The translations under genes and the position numbers were made by a program. Positions 25,901 to 38,150 of a stretch of 64,000 bases of DNA are shown here, one piece after another; the first letter of the stretch is position 1; the number at the start of each line of letters is the position of its first letter. The stretch lies in NCBI RefSeq assembly GCF_000002995.4, contig NW_025062475.1, forward strand, positions 10,792,187 through 10,856,186, given 5' to 3'. The stretch comes from Brugia malayi (Eukaryota > Nematoda > Chromadorea > Rhabditida > Onchocercidae). The notes under the pieces were generated by a model that was not told the DNA's origin, made no database searches, and saw only the letters and a list, made by a program, of their open reading frames with translations.

Positions 25901-28900
25901 GAGCATTTGCCAGTGCACAATCATTTAGTATTTGAAAAAAATTAAATGAGGCTTTTTTTAATTATAAATATATATTTCATTGGCTAACCGATAATAAAAA
26001 TTTTGAAATGTCTTCTAAATAATTTTGCAATTTTTCTAAACAATTATATTCCTTGCAAAATGTATCATTGATACCATCTCAATAGACCAAATGGATGAAA
26101 TTCCATAAGTTGGAATTGCTACCATTCAATTTCTGAAGTAAAAATTTCGGTAACCTAAAGAAGATATTTCATCTAGAGAGTATTGCTTAGCAAATTAATG
26201 TAAACCGAGAATTTTACTTGTTTAGCAAATTAATCGAGACTTAGCCGAGAATTTTATCTTTCTTCTTCAGATAGTACTGATTAGCAAAAATATTACAATT
26301 TATAAAGTTTTGTCGTATTTGCAATCTCATTCAGCTCAAAAATCTTTTGCAAAGTAAATATTTGCATAACTAAATATTAGGTTGTAAGAAAAAAGAAATT
26401 TCTAAGAGTTTTAGCTAACATTCTGAAAAAGAGGGTCGAACTTCCTTATTTCGCATTAGCAAAAAAAGAAAACTTTGATTATCACATTTATCAGTTCAAT
26501 TAATGTATACAATCAAATTTATAATAATTTGAAATTAATGTCTATAAACTAATTAAACATGCTAATATGCTTGTAGATATCATAGAAATTTCATTAACTA
26601 TTCAGATTATAATGAAAAATTTTCAGTTAGCAAACAGAAAATCATTTAAAATTTTAACAAATAATATTTAGGCCAATTTTTTTTTTTTTCATTCCGTACT
26701 TAAATTAATTTAACAAAAGAAAAAAAGCGAACCCTGAAAAGAAACTGTGCATTGGATGCTGATATGCGGTAGTACCAGCGGATGGTACAAAGAAATCTCG
26801 ATAAGTGGCTGTAGAAACAGCTGAAGTACTGATACTAGTTGACGGTTGCGGCTGCAGCGGAATGCCCTCACTTTTTACGCCAGGAATATATTTTGGATCC
26901 ATGGCGGATGCGCCGCTAAGACGTGAAATGTTCGGCGTTGAACACTCCTTAAAAAAATAAAAAAAAAAAAAAAAAAAAAACATTTTTGCGTTTGAGAAAT
27001 ATTTAGTACCAAATTTAGAATTTAATTCATTTTTTTTTTTTTTGGAAATTATTATGTTTTATGTTTTTCTATTCCTCTGTTTTACATTTTTTAAAGTCAG
27101 AGTTTTCTTTTTTTTTTTTCTATATCAAAAATAGCATCAAAAAATTTGTTTATTGGTAAAATCTCCGAGTTGCTCAAATTTAACTACTAATAAGATGCTA
27201 AAAATTTGGTCGCTGACAAGCTGTTGTTGCTTCAGTCATTTAATAGAAATAGAATAATCATGCAAAATAATAAAATCTCATTTCGCAAGGAAGAAATATA
27301 TTTTGTGACACTTCTAACTTATTATTTATTATGTTAAAGTTAAAATCTGTTAAATTAAAACTAACTTATTGAGGTAAATAACTATTGGTTAATTAAAAAG
27401 GTTATCACTATTAAATACACTCGAATTTATCATTTGAGTAAATGAAATTACAGAAATCACTATTTCAAAATTTTGCTGCTTGTTTCATTTATTAGATTTT
27501 TATTAATATTTCTCATGATTATGATAAATAATTTACCTAGCAAAAAAACTGAAAACACTGATTTCTTTCGGTAGGCCAATATTAAAATGTTTAAAATTGC
27601 TAAGAGAGAATGTATTACCTTAGCTAATCAGGCATACTTAATGATTCTCTTTTTCTTGAAAAAAAAAAAGTTAGATGAGAAAAAAAAATAAATAATAATG
27701 TCAATTAACAACCATTGTTACGTAAGTTATAATTATAAGCTCGAATTGAAAAACATACTTTATAGTCACAAATCAGCAAATTTTTCACTTTTATTTTTCT
27801 GATCTGAGAATTCTTTCATTTGTTATTTATTTTGTTTCTTTTTTCAAATTTGACCCACTAAGAATTATTTAAATATTAACCAAAAATAACACAAGAAATT
27901 ATAAAAGTATGAAATAATTAAGATTTAAAAAAAGAAAAAAATATTCATTTTTTAATAACATAATGAGCAGAAATAATTTTGCCAACACAGAATTTTTCTC
28001 ATTAGTATTCGAGCATTGATTAACTTTTCAAATGAACGACAAAAAGTTAATTCTTACTTCAGTTTTGACTAAAATTATTTTGCAAGCAATGAGCTATAAA
28101 TTGCTTGAAAATTCTTAAAATAAAATTTAAAACAAAACGAGTAAAAGTTAAGTAAAGGTTTGAATCAAATCAAGATTCACTTGTTATTTGTCCCATATTC
28201 TTCTCTAACTTATTGTCCTAGGACATATATCGATGAAATGGCCACAAAAAGAAAAAGCTGTGGATTTTGTTGGAATGTAAGAACATTTAATCAATGATCA
28301 CATATATCGATTGATTAGAATGATCAAAATCAGTTGATCATAACTATCATACGATACTAATGTCAATTGGCTGTACAAATTATCAATTTCCAAAGAAAAA
28401 AACTAACCTAACTTATCGATCGTAAATTACCTTTTCTTTAAAAATTTTCGAACTAGCTGACATAATGTTTTACTTCAGAGACATTTGCGCAGCAATTATG
28501 GCAGTATGTTTACTAATTTCTTTTCTATGAGTTATGCAAATGTGAAAATTTTGTGTTTTAAAAAATTTCTGTTCATTCAAATCTTGGAAGCTTTGAAAGA
28601 TAAGCAATGAAATAAGAGTTTAGTGAATTCCTGCAAAGCTAAAATATGACAGATCTAAACAATTTAAAATTTATAAAGTTTTAAAGTATAAATTTTCCTG
28701 AACATTGCTATAATCTTACATAAAATTGTGAATAAATCAATAAAAATATAATATTTCAAATATTTAATTTGTGTACTACTTTAGCTTATTTTTTTGAAAT
28801 TTAGACAAACGGATTAAATAATAATAATAAACTAACAAATACTTAAAATGTCTAAATTGAATTGATAACTTTTAATATGACAAAACAGATTAATATCAGC

Positions 28901-31900
28901 TATAATTTGCTTTAAAATTAAATATTAATCATTTGAAATGTTAATTTATACACTAAAATATGTTTACAGATAAATTCAGACTAAATAAAATAATAAAAAG
29001 CATAAACATTAAAAAAAAAAGAAAAATTAAATTGAAATTTCTGTTACACATCCTGAAGGATTATTCATTTATACTTTAATATATCAGTCAGTAAAGGTAA
29101 GCAAAAAAAAAAATAATAAAATGAGAAGGAAAAAAAAAGGAAGTAAAAGTGACGATGAGAATTGAAAAGAATAAATGAAAATGATGTGACAATCAATTTA
29201 GAAACAAGCTGAATAGTTCAAGAAATAGCTATCATAGATCAGTTATCATTGAGAAAGTGCATGCATGCATATTGCATGCGCATAATAAAATATGCAGGAT
29301 GATATTCATGCAAAATTTGAAGGAATTAGAAAGAGGACAATAAATTTGTGACAATAATTTGAGTAAAACAAATTAACTTTTAAATCTTAATGAAAATGAT
29401 AACAAATAATATTTGTGTTATTTTTTCCCAGATTTATGCTATTTTTCCATTCAAAATATTTAAACACATATATAAACTACGTGTGCATAAAGACGTATTC
29501 AAACGTGGAATGTATTCAAACGTGAAATGATTCAAACGTGAAATGTTTCAAACGTATTCAAACGTTAATGTGTTTATGAAATTCCATTTTGATCAGAAAA
29601 ACTGTATTGTTGTTTAAAGCTTCTTAACAAAACTTAAGAAAAAAAAAGTTCATTATGCATTGATCAATTGACAAAATCATTTAAGTATTTTGTAATTATT
29701 TAGCCTAAAAAAGATTCACGTACGTGAGTGAGCAAAAAATTATAGAATAATTTAAGATTATGAGCAATTATTAGCATATTTGTCAATAAATGATTACATT
29801 TCTGATAAAATCAAATCTAATATTAATTTTTACATCAATAATTTCACAAAATATATAATTTAATTGCAAATACTACAAGTTATCATACCATTTCTTTCTT
29901 TTTCATTTATAATCTATAATTTGTCAAATAAAAATAATTTAATAGAATTAAACATATTTTTCATATGTAAATTTAAAATTAAATTAAAGATAAAAGAGAG
30001 AGAGAGAGCGAGAGAGAGAAAGGGAGAGAGAGAAAAAACAAACAAACAAATGAAAAAATTTTTCAATACTATGACCCAACCGGTCATTACAGACATTCTT
30101 TGGAACATTTTACCAAAAATACAGGTGTGAATAGTGTTTATAACTAATTCATTTTGCTCTAACTGCTTTTCCCCTCCTACCACAATTAGCATCGATGCTA
30201 ACAGCGCCACCCTCTTCTTCATTCAAAACATCAATTAATAGAAGCTAACAAATTATTGTTTCCTTCTCCTCTTCAGTCATCACATCACACTTTTCTTCCT
30301 TCCTTCCTTCCTTCTATTTCATATCACTTTTCAATATTCTCATTTCTCACTGTTTCATTACAAACTTTGCCATATATGTTCAATTTTCTTCTTTCTTACT
30401 AAATATTCTTAATATCAGCTTAATTCTAAGAAAACAAAAAATTAAACTTTTAATTAATTCTTTCAAATATTAATTGTTGAAATTAATTTTTCTTTTTTTT
30501 TTTTTTTGTTGAATTAAAAATATATTTAAATGAATATAATTTACTTCGTTTCTTTTTTTTCTCTACTTTTTCTTATTTTTTTAAAAAATAATTTTGTTAC
30601 AATAAATGAAAATTTGCGAATTTCATAAAATGTACCAAACGAAATAATCAATAATTAATTTTATCAGCAAACTATGATAAAATGAAAAGAAAAAAGAAAT
30701 TTCCATAACAGTTGGCTCATTTATCAGCACATTTAATTTAATACAGATAGATAGATGCTAACATATAATTGAAATCAAAAATATGCCATTAAAATTTACT
30801 ATGATTTAAATAATTTCAAATAAAGTTCTACGAGTTGAATTAATACTTTACGTACGAGAATTACACGTCTAATTATTTCTATATGTGAAAAAAAAAAGAA
30901 AACTTTCAAGTCTCTGTTATGACAGGTATTTTGACTGTTTCTTCGTAATTAATTTTTTTTTTTTGTTTTTCTTTAAAAGTCAAAAACTTTGCTCTTCTCT
31001 GTCAGATCAAAGAGTTTTGATAAAAATCACCGACTGAAACAAAAAATGAAAAAAAAGTCTACGTATTTCTAAACTTTTTGTATAAATATCGTTATTTCAT
31101 CTACAAATGACAAATAACAAAAAATCAGCTTTGCAATTAAACACTTTGTGGAAAGAAAATAATTATATTTGAATTCCACTCTTAAACTTTCAATGTTTTT
31201 TTTTTTTTTTTTTTTTTGTTTTTAATAAATTAAAATAATAAATGAAACTTTTTAAAAAAAATCTATTAAAATTAAATGTAAATAGTTTGAAGAGTGATAT
31301 TTTGGTCTAATTTATGAATTATCTTAATTAGAACTGTGCTAGTAAATTTTGCAGAAATGTGACAAAATGACTTATGTACAGAATATTTTCAAAAAATCAA
31401 AAAAGGAAAGAAAAATTATTTTAAAATTTTGCGTTGTAAAAAAAAAGCTCAGAATTTGAACCGGTGAAAAGCAGTTATCTTCCGGTAGTTTGCTCTGAAG
31501 ATGAATGAAAAATGACATTTATGCACTGATAACAGAAAATTTTGAGTTGATAGAAGTGATAAAGCATAATCAGTCTTTTTTGAAGCTAAAGCTAAATTTA
31601 ATTTACTAACATATTTAAATTAAAAATTTTCCAATTAAATTAAGCTATCCTGTAAATTGAATATAGAATTTGTAAAATTTTTATTTTCGGCTAATTTTCA
31701 CTGATTTAAACGAAGGACAGGGAGGCAAAAAGAGAGAGAGAGAGAGAGATTGAGGACAAATACAGAAGTTTAAAGTGCTTAAGATATTCTGTCTAAGAAA
31801 AAGTTCCGTTAGCTTAGCTAATTGAAATAAATAAAATAGGCTTCATCTCCATAACTGGAAATAATTACTTTTAACTGAAAAACGGAAACGGTATGTAGAA

Positions 31901-34900
31901 GTAACATTTCACTGCAACAATTGTATTTATTGCATGCAAAAAAAAAAAAAAAAAAAAAAAAATTTGCAAGTTTGTGCAAGCACTTAAAACAGAGTAAAAT
32001 TTAATTTCGATGGAAAGAATATTACTTAAAAATCAAATTCATTTAAAAAGATTGCAAGTAAAAAACGGAAAGAAAAGAAAAGGAAAAGATAAACTGAACT
32101 GATACATTAAAATTAAATAAGCATTACATCCTGAATTTTCAGGAAAAAATAATTCTGCTTGGTATAGCAATGAAATGATTTACATAAATGTACAAATCAG
32201 GAAAATGATTTTTTTTTTTATCAGCCATACTTAATAATTTTATTTATTATTAAAATTTTTTTTTTCTGAATCACAAAAAGTTCATTTTTGTACTGTTTAA
32301 AATTAGAAATTGTTAGCATAGATGAAATAAATAATGAAAAATTCAGCTACAATCAACCATTTCGAAAGTTTTGAATTACTATTTTGATGCAATTGTTTAA
32401 TTACATAAAGCAAAAACAATTAAGGTATCATCGCTGATCGTTGCTAATGTTCAAAATTTGTTTCAAATAAAATTCAATGTGAATAAATTTTAGATCAAAT
32501 ATTATTGATCTATCGGTATATAGTTACAGAGAAATTTTGAACTATCGCTCTGATAATTTTTCATTCTTAATCATTTCATAAAAATAGAAATTAATCAATA
32601 AACTCTATTTCTTATTATTTCTATAATTTGTGGTTGAAATATTTACGCGTTTAATCTTGAAAAAATATATATATATGTGGACAAAAAGTAATAAATTAAA
32701 AAGCAAAAGATAATAATTAAATTGTCGAATTTTTTTTTTAAAATTTAATCAGCGAAATGAAGCAAAATCTCTGATTCATTTATTTTTATTTTTATTACAG
32801 ATATTTCATTACAGATGACAAAATATTTAAATTGTATTCGAATGAAAAATAAAAGTAATTTATAATCTTTTGCTAAAAAAAAAAAAAAAAAAAAGAGGAA
32901 AAGAATTAATTGAACTAATTAGTGCGCTCTTATGAATTGTGAATACCACAAATATTTTCAATGATCTTTTTTAATCATAAACAAATGAATGAAATATTTT
33001 CATTTCCATTTTTCAAATATCAATGGAATATTATCAATCTCTTATCACTTGCACTAAATTAATCAATAATTGAAATGCATCTTATGGATTGGAAATTGTC
33101 GCTTGATGTATGTCATCTGTTTCTAATAATATAAATTGATAAAAAAGAGCATTTAAAGCAAAATGAAATAATCATTGTGTATAGAAGCGGAAATTTTGTC
33201 AAGACATTTTCTAGTTTATTAAAAATTTTTTGAAATTTTATAATTTCGTAGTTATTAAGTTTGATAGGTAAGAAAAAAAGTTGTGCGAAAAGAAAAAAAT
33301 TTGCTTTTTTGTCGTCTTGAACAAAAAAGATTGAAATGTAAAAAGATTAAATTTAAATTTAAAATTGCATTTCTAGCTTCATAGCAACAGATTGATTAGT
33401 AAAAATTTATTTTGAAAAATCTTTTAATCAGCTCAAGATGTGAAATTTGAATTTATGTTTACTTTACAATACACTTAAAAAAATAGTGTTTAATCCTGAA
33501 ATAAGCATTTTTCTTGTTTTTAAAAAAATTTTAAAAATAATTTGATTTAAATGGAATGTTTTATATGGAAATTATTCATTGGAAATCTAAACAATAACAA
33601 CAGCTTTTTTAAGCTCTTAGCCGCCTGTAGATTAATAAAATTATTTGTCACTAAATTTAAATATTAAATTATTGAAGTAATTCATTCTCTCCTATTAGAT
33701 TTATGTGTTATTTTCTCATCTAAAAATATTGAAATTGATGATTGACCTAAATTATAGTAATACTTTAATCTCTATAAATTATTCACACTACAGTACCAAA
33801 TACTACTTACTGCGCTTATTTTAAATGATCCATTTTTATCACAATGATGACAGTGGCATAATTCAAATTTTGTCTAAAGAAAGAAAGAAAAAAAAAAGAG
33901 GATTTTACTTTGTTTTGAGTCAAATATTTTAGTGATACTTAAATAAGCTTAAAATCTGATTTCTTATATGTGAAGAGTCCATGAAGCGCAAATGTCTTAT
34001 ACAATTATTTCTATTGTTAATGTAACAACAATGATAAAATTACTCTTAAACATTCTTGCTATTTCATTTCAATGGAAATTTATATAATATCAACTGAATA
34101 GATTAATTATCTCATTATCATCTTACAATTCACTTTTTATTGTGCTTGATTTTGTGATCAATTAAATATACAAATAATTTTTTTTGTTTTTGTTTTTAGT
34201 TAAAATTAAAAATTATTCAACTATTAAAGCAATATTTCATCAAATAAACGATAATCTATTGACATCAAAATGTTTTAATTAAAAAAAAAAAAAGAGAAAA
34301 AACTATTATTAAAGGTAGAAGAGAGACGGAACTAATTGTTATGCATGTAAAATAATATTTTCTTCTTATCGATATATCTTAAGTAGAATGCTGCAAATTA
34401 TTAACATTACAGATTCTCGCAGTACTAATTGTATTATTTAATTAAACTACAATGTAATTTACAGATTACTTTTGTTAGCATCAAAAAATATATATTTTTG
34501 CTAGAAAAAAATGCATCTATAAACGATTATTTTTACATTTTTATGATGTAAAATAAAAAAAAAAGACCAAAGTTTTAATATTAATAATAATTTTTTAAAA
34601 AGAATACAAATTTATTATTATATTAATATTAAACATCTACTTTTTAGTCTTATAATTTTATTTAATTTTTATATCAATCTAATAAATTCACTTTAATATT
34701 AGCATTTTATTATAAAATTGATAAATTTCATAAAATTAAAATATAAGTTCATGTAATATTATACTGAAATGATTTTTATTTTAAAAATGGGTAATGTAAT
34801 TGTTTAAAGTTAATAATATAGTTAATATTTAAACTTTTTATATGATATGAAAAGATGAAATAATATAAAAATTAAAATTATTAATGAAAAATTAAAAAAA

Positions 34901-37098
34901 AAAAATTCTTTTATTATTTTGATTAAAGGCTTAGAATAAGAAAAAAAAAAGACGCGTGGCGCATATATTTGAATCAAGTATCCCTAAATAATATGTATAT
35001 TTGTTTGTTTGTTTGTTTTTTATTTATTTTTTTCTTATATGAAAAACCTATCGGAATGACTAATTGCTCACCTATGAACAATAAATGATATAGGTGAAAG
35101 GTTTATCACTCATCGTAACAAACTTATTCTTCGTCTATCTCTAACCAAAACTAACCTATCATTTAGGGTAAGATAGGATTGTTGATTTAGGGTAACTATT
35201 ATATCCATTTAGCTTCACACCTTCAAAAACTTTCTCTTACCCATTTTTTATTGCGCATTAATGACTAATGAATATGAATAAACGATATGCTATTTTTTTT
35301 TTGTTTTTGTTGGTTACATCTGTTAGTTAGTATTTGAGGGACTAAACTTGCCCTTGCATCTCCCTCCCTCTCTCTCTCTCTCTCTCTGTACAACAAATCT
35401 ACACAATCATTAAGAACTAAATAGTTTAAATTATAAATTTTCTTTTTTCAAGATAAAATGAAAATCAGAATCATTGATCGGGTAGAGACAGGTAAGTGAT
35501 TGTAATTTATCTTAAAAAAATTTTTGATTAAAAAGAAAAGAGAAAAATGTGGCCTTTTTTTTAATAGCAGATGTTACTTTATGCATTATTTTATTTAAAG
35601 TTTTAATTAATTAAAAATTAAAATGAGACTAAAATATTTTCTTGAAAAAAAATTTCAACAAATATTTAGAATTGTGGTAAATTGATAAGTCCAAAAATTT
35701 GCCTATGAAATTTGCAAATATAATAAAACTAAAAATGAATAGTACTGTAATTATTTTTGATTATTTTTAAATTAAAGTAAACGTTAGTGTAAATTATTGA
35801 GAAAATTATTTTGTCATTACTTATTTAAGTATATTAAAAAATTTATCCATAACCGATATTAATGGAAGAAGTGCAAATACTTCAGAGCATCACATCATTT
35901 TACTGTCTTAATTAATTATTTAAATTGTTAACTTTTGTTAGAAAATAGATAATATTATTGTTTAGAAGTTTTCAGTGATATAATTTATCATCGCTTATCA
36001 GTAATCAATTGCAAGACTCATATATGATAATAAATGTAGGATGATACAAGTTTTTTGATAAGTTCGAAATGGAAATTGTCTTGCAATTGCTAATTATTAA
36101 ACAGTGATTTCCTTTCAGTTAATTAATTAGTAGAAAAGTTATAATCAATATCGATCCATGGTATAACTTCTTGGAACTTAATTAAATGAAAATATGCAAT
36201 AACGCAGGCTGTAAATTTTTATCTTTTTTATCAATTTTGATAGCAGATAAAATAACTTTTTTAGTCTTTGTGATCAAAGTTTTTTTTTGCTTATCAGTGC
36301 AAAAGAAATAACTGAATTATTGCAGCAAATCATAGTTGGAATTTTTGCAGAAAAGAAAGTATATGAGTCTTGCAATTAATTTATGAACAATCATTTAATA
36401 ATCTTATCACTAATAATCACAATTTTTTATCAGCAGTAGTTCAATAATTTTATCACTTAAACAATTTCCAACAATTTTATCACTAGTAGTAACCTTATCA
36501 CTATAGATTAATTAAGTATCGGATATGGAAAAAAAAACAAGAAAATAAATTAAATTCAAAAGCAATAAAAATATGAGAGAATATCAAAAATCGGAATTCA
36601 CAAGATTATTTGTAAAAAAATTAGAAAAAAAAAAATGAAATATGTATTTCTATAAAATTTCTCAAAAATGCCACTATTGTCATTTGATTGTCACCAACAC
36701 ATCATATCAGAATATCATAAGTTATTGAATATCTGATATACGATTTCACACATTGATGACAAGCTACCCATCGGATACGACTACTCTCGAATTCCCTGAG
36801 GAAAAATCATCACATCAGCTGTCTAATTATAAACTTAAGCTATCATATAATCATTGTTGACAAAAAAGTAATAATGCGAATTCATACAGATCGATATGAT
36901 CATAACAACTCTCAATTTTGAAATGTCGAAATAATCAGTAATCAGCAATTTACGGTTATTTAATTTAATAATTACTTACTGATATATCGAACATACTTGT
37001 TAGCCTTTTAAGATCCAAATGTTTTCCGTCCAGAAATTGTTTAAATGATTGTTGATGCTTACTACTAATTATCGCTACTGTCTTGCATTCCACCACCT
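19999..37098 (-). CDS. nhr-6: NR4A-type (NGFI-B/NHR-6-like) nuclear hormone receptor
   Basis: A DNA-binding transcription factor of the NR4A orphan class, which acts in the nucleus. Exons in order are a possible 53789-53745, then 37098/37096-36980, 33873-33811, 26947-26733, 23431-23295, 23172-23079, 22887-22725, 22448-22319, 22004-21847, 21708-21545, 21140-20956, 20780-20626 and 20163-19999. All phases close. With the possible first exon the protein is 596 residues, the usual NR4A length. The DBD (from about residue 253) has two C4 zinc fingers, P-box CEGCKG, and the NR4A-typical [14 protein letters not shown] followed by [12 protein letters not shown]. That A-box extension lets NR4A bind AAAGGTCA as a monomer. 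The ligand-binding domain is divergent but alignable ([20 protein letters not shown]). The NR4A-type AF-2 end is not conserved; the protein ends in FTEFSFCP. The region before the DBD is Ser/Pro/Gln-rich (AF-1). The exons at 33.8 and 37.0 kb are less certain than the rest. Confidence 0.88.
22319..22887 (-). CDS. nhr-6: DNA-binding domain exons of the NR4A receptor
   Basis: Exon 22887-22725 encodes the first zinc finger ([14 protein letters not shown], then CEGCKGFFK). Exon 22448-22319 encodes the second finger and the start of the C-terminal extension ([20 protein letters not shown]). The intron falls right after GFFK, a classic nuclear receptor position. All eight zinc-ligand cysteines are present. 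Confidence 0.95.
23781..24050 (-). promoter_or_regulatory. Candidate internal promoter/enhancer with nuclear receptor half-sites
   Basis: This stretch is clearly less AT-rich than its surroundings. It contains ctaccgtatgcaa (23781-23793), a TG-rich microsatellite, AGGTCA at 23958-23963, and CGGTCA plus AGGTCA separated by 5 nt at 23979-23995 (a DR5 arrangement). It lies about 350 bp upstream, in transcription direction, of exon 23431-23295. A regulatory role is inferred from base composition and motifs only. Confidence 0.4.
23824..23858. repeat. TG-rich microsatellite
   Basis: Imperfect (TG)n with interspersed TC units. Confidence 0.85.
25515..25763. repeat. Direct repeat of about 50 bp, 199 bp apart
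   Basis: The segment aattttaactattttttt followed by cctaattaagcgatttaaat and a T run occurs at about 25515-25562 and again at about 25714-25763, nearly identical. Only the copies, not the sequence between them, are duplicated. Confidence 0.8.
29496..29568. repeat. Short minisatellite of attcaaacgtgaaatg units
   Basis: Five imperfect copies of an approximately 16-bp unit whose core is ttcaaacgt. Unit lengths vary and the fourth copy is shortened. Confidence 0.8.
29995..30032. repeat. (GA)n microsatellite
   Basis: Imperfect GA dinucleotide repeat with a few interruptions. Confidence 0.85.
30072..30086. promoter_or_regulatory. Everted nuclear receptor half-site pair (candidate)
   Basis: TGACCC, three bases, then CGGTCA: two GGTCA-type half-sites pointing away from each other. 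It sits in an NR4A intron inside a short patch that is less AT-rich. Motif match only. Confidence 0.3.
30297..30314. repeat. (TTCC)n microsatellite
   Basis: Four to five TTCC units. Confidence 0.8.
33811..33873 (-). CDS. nhr-6: Putative NR4A N-terminal exon encoding a CHCHHC cluster
   Basis: A 63-nt segment with acceptor ttctttag and donor gtaagtag, open in phase 0. It is compatible with both the exon at 36980 and the exon at 26947. It encodes 21 residues with the dense cluster LCHCHHC, which could bind metal. The splice sites and phase support it; no homology is known to me. Confidence 0.6.
33874..36979 (-). other. NR4A intron, 3.1 kb
   Basis: AT-rich, with a (TC)n tract at 35360-35388 and a cluster of ttatcact words at 36403-36505. 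No exon seen. Confidence 0.45.
35360..35388. repeat. (TC)n microsatellite
   Basis: CT dinucleotide run with ccctccc at its left edge. Confidence 0.85.
36980..37098 (-). CDS. nhr-6: Putative NR4A 5' coding exon
   Basis: The exon lies between aatttag(ag) and a strong gtaagtaa donor. Only one frame is open: [20 protein letters not shown] and then [13 protein letters not shown]. It ends in phase 0 and joins the exon at 33873. Two overlapping acceptors (exon end 37098 or 37096) allow phase 1 or phase 0 entry. It has no usable start codon near its 5' end, so at least one more exon must lie upstream. Confidence 0.6.
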
Positions 37099-38016
37099 CT
37101 AAATTATATTTCAGGAAAAATTTTTTTGTAAAATATCATAAAATAAAGATAACTAACGTTAAATCAATGAAAAAGTAATAAAATTGAATGTATTTAAACT
37201 CATTTTTCCCTTTCATTTTACTTATAACTGTTCAAAGGTTTTTGATTTACAGAAAATCTAATTTTAATTCTATTCAAAAAAAGAAAAAGCAATAAATTTT
37301 GTTGAAACTAAAGAAAGGTATGGACAAAAAATTAACTTTCTTTTGCATAATACAACGATCTACTTCGGAAAGCAAAAAAAAAATTAGACAAATTTTGTAA
37401 TCTTGGCTTTTTAAATAGTAGTCAATCAAATTTTTTTCATCATATGGTAAGTAAATTTACATTAAATTATTGATTTCAGCAAAATTTGTAAAATTATTCA
37501 TAAATGTAATTTTACAAAAGAAATTTTCGTTGGAAACAAATTCTTTAAAATGTTTTTCATATAATTTTTCACATATTATTGTTCAATTTTAACAGCATAA
37601 AGTATCATAAAATAGCTTAAATTATTCAAAAATATTTCAATTAATTAAAAAATTGTCTAAGAATAAATTATTTTTAAATTTTACAAATACAATCATTTCT
37701 TAATTGAATTGAAATTTTTGTTTGAAATCATATATGATAACTTATATCAAATATAAATAAATGTATGTTCATTGAAATGATACCAAAGTCTAAGATTATG
37801 TCAAAATCGATTTCCTTATCAAATAATAATTGCTGAGATTTTCAAATTTGACTTTAAAAAATTTAGAATTATTTTCAAAAAAAAAAAGGACTAAATAGAA
37901 TAACCTGAAATTAATAATAATAATAAGTATAATGAAAAATTAATTAAAGAACCAAAGAAAAAGAAAATTTCACGATGACAAAATCAATTTGCATTTAATA
38001 AGATTTGATTGCAATG

Positions 38017-38150
38017 CTACCGTATGCAATGATTGGGTGGAGAAATGGGGTGTGGTAGCAGAGAAGTACCAAATATCATTGTGCAGGGGTTTTTCAAGCT
38101 TTCTTAGCTACCAATGGTCTGAGAGGTCGTTTTCATAAAGGTCAAACGAC
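38017..38150 (-). promoter_or_regulatory. Promoter-like island upstream of NR4A exon 37.0 kb, with an NBRE
   Basis: A less AT-rich island about 0.9 kb upstream of the exon ending at 37098. It carries ctaccgtatgcaa (38017-38029), the same 13-mer as the island at 23781. It also has AGGTCG at 38124-38129 and the exact NR4A response octamer AAAGGTCA at 38137-38144. It may be the promoter that feeds the 37.0 kb exon. Confidence 0.4.

Larger units (their letters stand above)
23432..26732 (-). other. NR4A intron, 3.3 kb, with an internal promoter-like island
   Basis: Mostly AT-rich filler, with the less AT-rich island at 23781-24050 (annotated separately) and a 50-bp direct duplication at 25515 and 25714. 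Confidence 0.5.
26948..33810 (-). other. NR4A intron, 6.9 kb
   Basis: AT-rich with many poly-A/T runs, a 16-17-bp minisatellite at 29496-29568, (GA)n at 29995 and a less AT-rich patch at 30060-30225. No confident exon. Confidence 0.5.
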
